Origin: Candidatus Aphodosoma intestinipullorum
GTDB taxonomy: Bacteria > Bacteroidota > Bacteroidia > Bacteroidales > Paludibacteraceae
Length of the DNA: 45,880 bases
Assembly: GCA_017694515.1 (NCBI GenBank)
Contig: JADIMV010000044.1
Location: 1-45,880, forward strand
Reading direction: 5' to 3'
The position numbers and the translations under genes were made by a program. A model generated the notes under the pieces. It was given only the letters and a program-made list of their open reading frames with translations. It made no database searches and was not told where the DNA came from. This document shows, piece after piece, positions 43,044-45,880 of the stretch; positions within the stretch are counted from its first letter, which is position 1, and each line of letters starts with the position of its first letter.

Positions 43044-45875
43044 ATGAAGAAAATCTTTTCCGCAGTCGCGGCACTGCTCTTTTCCGCCGCGCTGACCGTG
43101 TCGGCTCAGGAAGCCCCGGCTCTCGCCCCGCTCCAGCTCGACCCGAATGTCCGTACAGGCGTGCTGCCTAATGGGCTGACTTATTTCGTCATGCACAACG
43201 AAGAGCCGAAAGGCCGGTGCGATTTCCACATTGCGCAGAAAGTGGGCGCATCGCTCGAGGAGGACAACCAGAACGGCCTCGCGCATTTCCTTGAACACAT
43301 GGCCTTCAACGGCACTGAGCATTTCCCGGGGAAGCTCATCATCAACTACTTCGAGTCAGTGGGCGTGGCCTTCGGACGCGATATCAACGCATACACAAGC
43401 CTTGACGAGACGGTGTACCGCCTCTCGAACGTCCCCACGGTGCGTGAGGGCATACTGGACAGCGCGCTGCTCGTGCTGCACGACTGGTCGAACAGCATTT
43501 CGCTCCTGCCGGAGGAGATTGACAATGAGCGCAGTGTCATCCGCGAAGAGTGGAGGCAGGGCGCGACAGCAGACCGCCGCATGTGGCGCGAGAGCAACGC
43601 CGAGAAATACCCCGGCACGAAATATGCCATCCGCGACGTGATAGGCGACACGGCTGTCATCAACAACTTCACATACGACGCTCTCCGCGCATACTATCAC
43701 CAGTGGTACGGCCCTGACCTTCAGGGTATAGTGGTTGTTGGCGACATCGATGTGGACAAGATGGAACAGAAGATAAAGGAGCTGTTCTCCTCCATCCCGG
43801 CACGCGAGAACCGTGGCGTGCGCCCGGTCTTCCCGCTCGGGGGAAACGAGAAGCCGATAGTCTCCCGCGTCACAGACCCGGAGGCACAGTTCACACGCAC
43901 GGCCATCGAGATAAAGCATGAGCGTCTGCCCAAAGAGGTGCTTCTCAGCCAGCAGGGCTATCTGCTCTACACGGTCAACTACCTGTTCCAGATGATGGAG
44001 AGCAACCGCCTGCGCGACATGACCAGCAAGGCCGATGCATCGTTCGTCTCCGGCTATGCGGGCTACGGCACACTCATGGGAGTGACTGACGGGCTCGTAT
44101 TCATCTACGCCTCGAAACCGGGCATGGAGGAGCAGTGCTACCGCGATATGCTCACCGAGGTAGAGCGCGTGCGCCGCTACGGCTTCACAGTGTCGGAGTT
44201 TGAACGCGCCAAGGCCGACTATATGGCTTCGATGGAGAAATCGTATAACAACCGCGCAGCGCGTGGCAACCAGTCGCTCGCCGAGGAAATCATACGCTAC
44301 TTCATCGACGACCTTCCCATGCCGGGCATCGAGTGGGAACACCAGTTCGTGCAGGCGGCACTACCCCAGCTCAACGTGGAGATGATAAACCAGCTTGCCA
44401 AAGGCTATATCACGGACCAGAACGTCATTCTCTCCATACAGGGGCCGGACAAAGAGGGTGTGAACATACCCTCAGAGGAGCGTATGCTCTCCATATACGA
44501 TGAGGTGAAAGCCTCCGAGATAGAAGCGCCGAAAGAGGTGAAGATAGACCGTCCGCTCGTGGAGAACGAACCGGCGAAGCCCGGCACTATCAAGAAAGAG
44601 ACCGAGAACAAGGAGCTGGGCGCGACCGAATGGACACTCTCCAACGGCGTGCGCGTGGTCATCAAGCACACTGACTTCAAGGAGGACGAGATACTCATGC
44701 GTGCATTCAGCCGTGGCGGCCTGAGCAAAGTAGAGGACAAAGACCTCATTTCCGGCTCGTTCGCTGAGAACATCGTCGAGTCCAACGGCATAGGCACATT
44801 CTCCGACACGGAACTCCAGATAGTCCTCGCGGGCAAGAATGTCTCCGTATCGCCCTCAATAGGCGACTACGACGAGGGTATGTCGGGCAGCTCATCTGTC
44901 AAGGACTTCGAGACCATGCTCATGCTCAACTACCTCTACTTCACCGCGCCGCGTGAGGACAACGAGGCATTTGACGCCATGTTGGGCTCATTCCGCACCG
45001 TGCTTGCGAACAAGGACGCAAACCCGCAGGCCGCTTTCGGCGACTCAATCAACATGACCCTCTCGGGACACCACCCGCGCACCATACTCGTAGACACGAC
45101 CATACTGCCGAAAATCTCGCAGCAGCGTGCCATCGAGATATACCGTGAGCGTTTCGCTAACCCGGCCGACTTCACGTTCGTCTTCGTGGGCAACATAGAC
45201 CCCGCCGACCCGGCCACACGTGCGGCCATACTCAAATGGATAGGCGGCATGGACACCAACAAGAGCAAGAAGGCTATGGAGAAAATCACGGACCGTGGCA
45301 TACGCTTCCCGAAAGGCCATGTGAACAACACATTCAAACGCGCCATGCATACCAACACGGCATCGAACTGCATAGTCTACACGGCCGATATGCCCTACAA
45401 CCTGAAGAACAGCCTCACGATGAAAATCATCGGCGACATCCTCTCCAACCGCTACCTTGAAAGCGTACGCGAGAAAGAGGGCGGCTCATACGGCGTAGGC
45501 GTGCTCGGCGCGATGCAGACAGACCCAGTGGACAAGGCTCTCATACTGATGCAGTACGACACAGACCCCGACAAGCAGGAGCGCATACTCGACATCATCC
45601 ACAAGGAGATAGAGACCATCGTGGCCAACGGCCCGCTGGCCGACGACCTCTCCAAAGCCAAGGAGAAGCTGGCCAAGTCGTTCAACCAGAACAAGGAGAA
45701 GAACTCCTACTGGACGGGCGCGATAGAGAACTACTATACTCTCGGTGTAAACGCACCGGCAGAGTACCTCGACACGCTCAACTCCATCGATGCCGCCACA
45801 GTGCAGAAAATGCTCAAGGCCATCGTCGACCAGAAGAACGTCGTTGAAGTAACCATGTTGCCTGACTTGCAGTAA
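43044..45875 (+). CDS. Secreted M16 family zinc metallopeptidase
   Basis: I choose the ATG at 43044, which gives a clean signal peptide (MKKIFSAVAALLFSAALTVSAQ); the open frame starts 15 codons earlier. The 943-residue product has two M16 halves. The first has the inverted zinc motif HFLEH (81-85) with the third ligand Glu about 77 residues later (DNERSVIREEW). The second half, from about residue 510 (GATEWTLSNGVRVVIKHTDFKEDE), has no such motif and would be the inactive partner domain. It ends with GGSYGVGVLGA and the complete stop codon. Family members degrade peptides in the periplasm or outside the cell. No lipobox was seen. Only five bases follow the gene in the window. Confidence 0.94.
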   Translation: MKKIFSAVAALLFSAALTVSAQEAPALAPLQLDPNVRTGVLPNGLTYFVMHNEEPKGRCDFHIAQKVGASLEEDNQNGLAHFLEHMAFNGTEHFPGKLIINYFESVGVAFGRDINAYTSLDETVYRLSNVPTVREGILDSALLVLHDWSNSISLLPEEIDNERSVIREEWRQGATADRRMWRESNAEKYPGTKYAIRDVIGDTAVINNFTYDALRAYYHQWYGPDLQGIVVVGDIDVDKMEQKIKELFSSIPARENRGVRPVFPLGGNEKPIVSRVTDPEAQFTRTAIEIKHERLPKEVLLSQQGYLLYTVNYLFQMMESNRLRDMTSKADASFVSGYAGYGTLMGVTDGLVFIYASKPGMEEQCYRDMLTEVERVRRYGFTVSEFERAKADYMASMEKSYNNRAARGNQSLAEEIIRYFIDDLPMPGIEWEHQFVQAALPQLNVEMINQLAKGYITDQNVILSIQGPDKEGVNIPSEERMLSIYDEVKASEIEAPKEVKIDRPLVENEPAKPGTIKKETENKELGATEWTLSNGVRVVIKHTDFKEDEILMRAFSRGGLSKVEDKDLISGSFAENIVESNGIGTFSDTELQIVLAGKNVSVSPSIGDYDEGMSGSSSVKDFETMLMLNYLYFTAPREDNEAFDAMLGSFRTVLANKDANPQAAFGDSINMTLSGHHPRTILVDTTILPKISQQRAIEIYRERFANPADFTFVFVGNIDPADPATRAAILKWIGGMDTNKSKKAMEKITDRGIRFPKGHVNNTFKRAMHTNTASNCIVYTADMPYNLKNSLTMKIIGDILSNRYLESVREKEGGSYGVGVLGAMQTDPVDKALILMQYDTDPDKQERILDIIHKEIETIVANGPLADDLSKAKEKLAKSFNQNKEKNSYWTGAIENYYTLGVNAPAEYLDTLNSIDAATVQKMLKAIVDQKNVVEVTMLPDLQ

Positions 45876-45880
45876 CATCC

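Noticed and set aside
43356-44342. 328-codon minus-strand open frame inside the M16 gene
   Set aside because: Shadow of a clear metallopeptidase with signal peptide and zinc motif.

Overview
The window looks like chromosomal DNA of a member of the Bacteroidales (phylum Bacteroidota). Four things point there. The promoters have the TTTG / TAnnTTTG form. LpxC and FabZ are fused in one polypeptide. Three very large secreted proteins end in type IX secretion (T9SS)-type C-terminal sorting domains. The division/cell-wall (dcw) cluster has the order mraZ-rsmH-ftsL-ftsI-murE-mraY-murD-ftsW-murG-murC-ftsQ-ftsA-ftsZ-yqeY. I cannot name the genus. No rRNA, tRNA, CRISPR array, phage or transposase gene was seen.

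Layout. (1) 1-628: non-coding left edge with an outward promoter, one copy of an interspersed repeat and a strong terminator. (2) 629-16019, minus strand: three huge modular exported proteins. The first has 2881 residues, with nine alternating jelly-roll and eight Fn3 modules and a Cys-rich repeat array. The other two are tandem paralogues of about 1,100 residues with PKD-like domains. (3) 16020-17009: almost 1 kb without a gene, closed by the dcw terminator. (4) 17010-33491, minus strand: the dcw operon, driven by a promoter before mraZ that is overlapped by TGGGR boxes (a likely MraZ operator) and flanked by two DnaA-box-like sites. The operon is broken by two gaps of about 340 bp (murG/ftsW and mraY/murE). 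(5) 33949-35217, plus strand: an exported alpha/beta hydrolase. (6) 35339-42537, minus strand: the lipid A genes lpxD-lpxC/fabZ-lpxA, preceded by an HD phosphohydrolase, a TraB/GumN-like protein, rpsO and an AI-2E family permease. (7) 43044-45875, plus strand: a secreted M16 protease, divergent from the permease.

The genes form a coherent envelope-building neighbourhood: peptidoglycan precursor synthesis and septation, outer-membrane lipid A synthesis, and surface or secreted proteins.

The least explained material is intergenic. Four copies of an element share an 18-of-20 invariant core and a flanking array of CTTCGG units spaced exactly 11 bp apart. Two further elements lie inside the dcw operon, each with six 11-bp units of a related sequence (CTAAGGAGAGG type). 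Both lead into a TTGGAAA sequence that opens a short reading frame, and the two encoded peptides look weakly alike. These may be one family of small dispersed elements, and they are the best candidate here for something undescribed. A 110-bp imperfect palindrome between divergent promoters at 42.7 kb is a second candidate.
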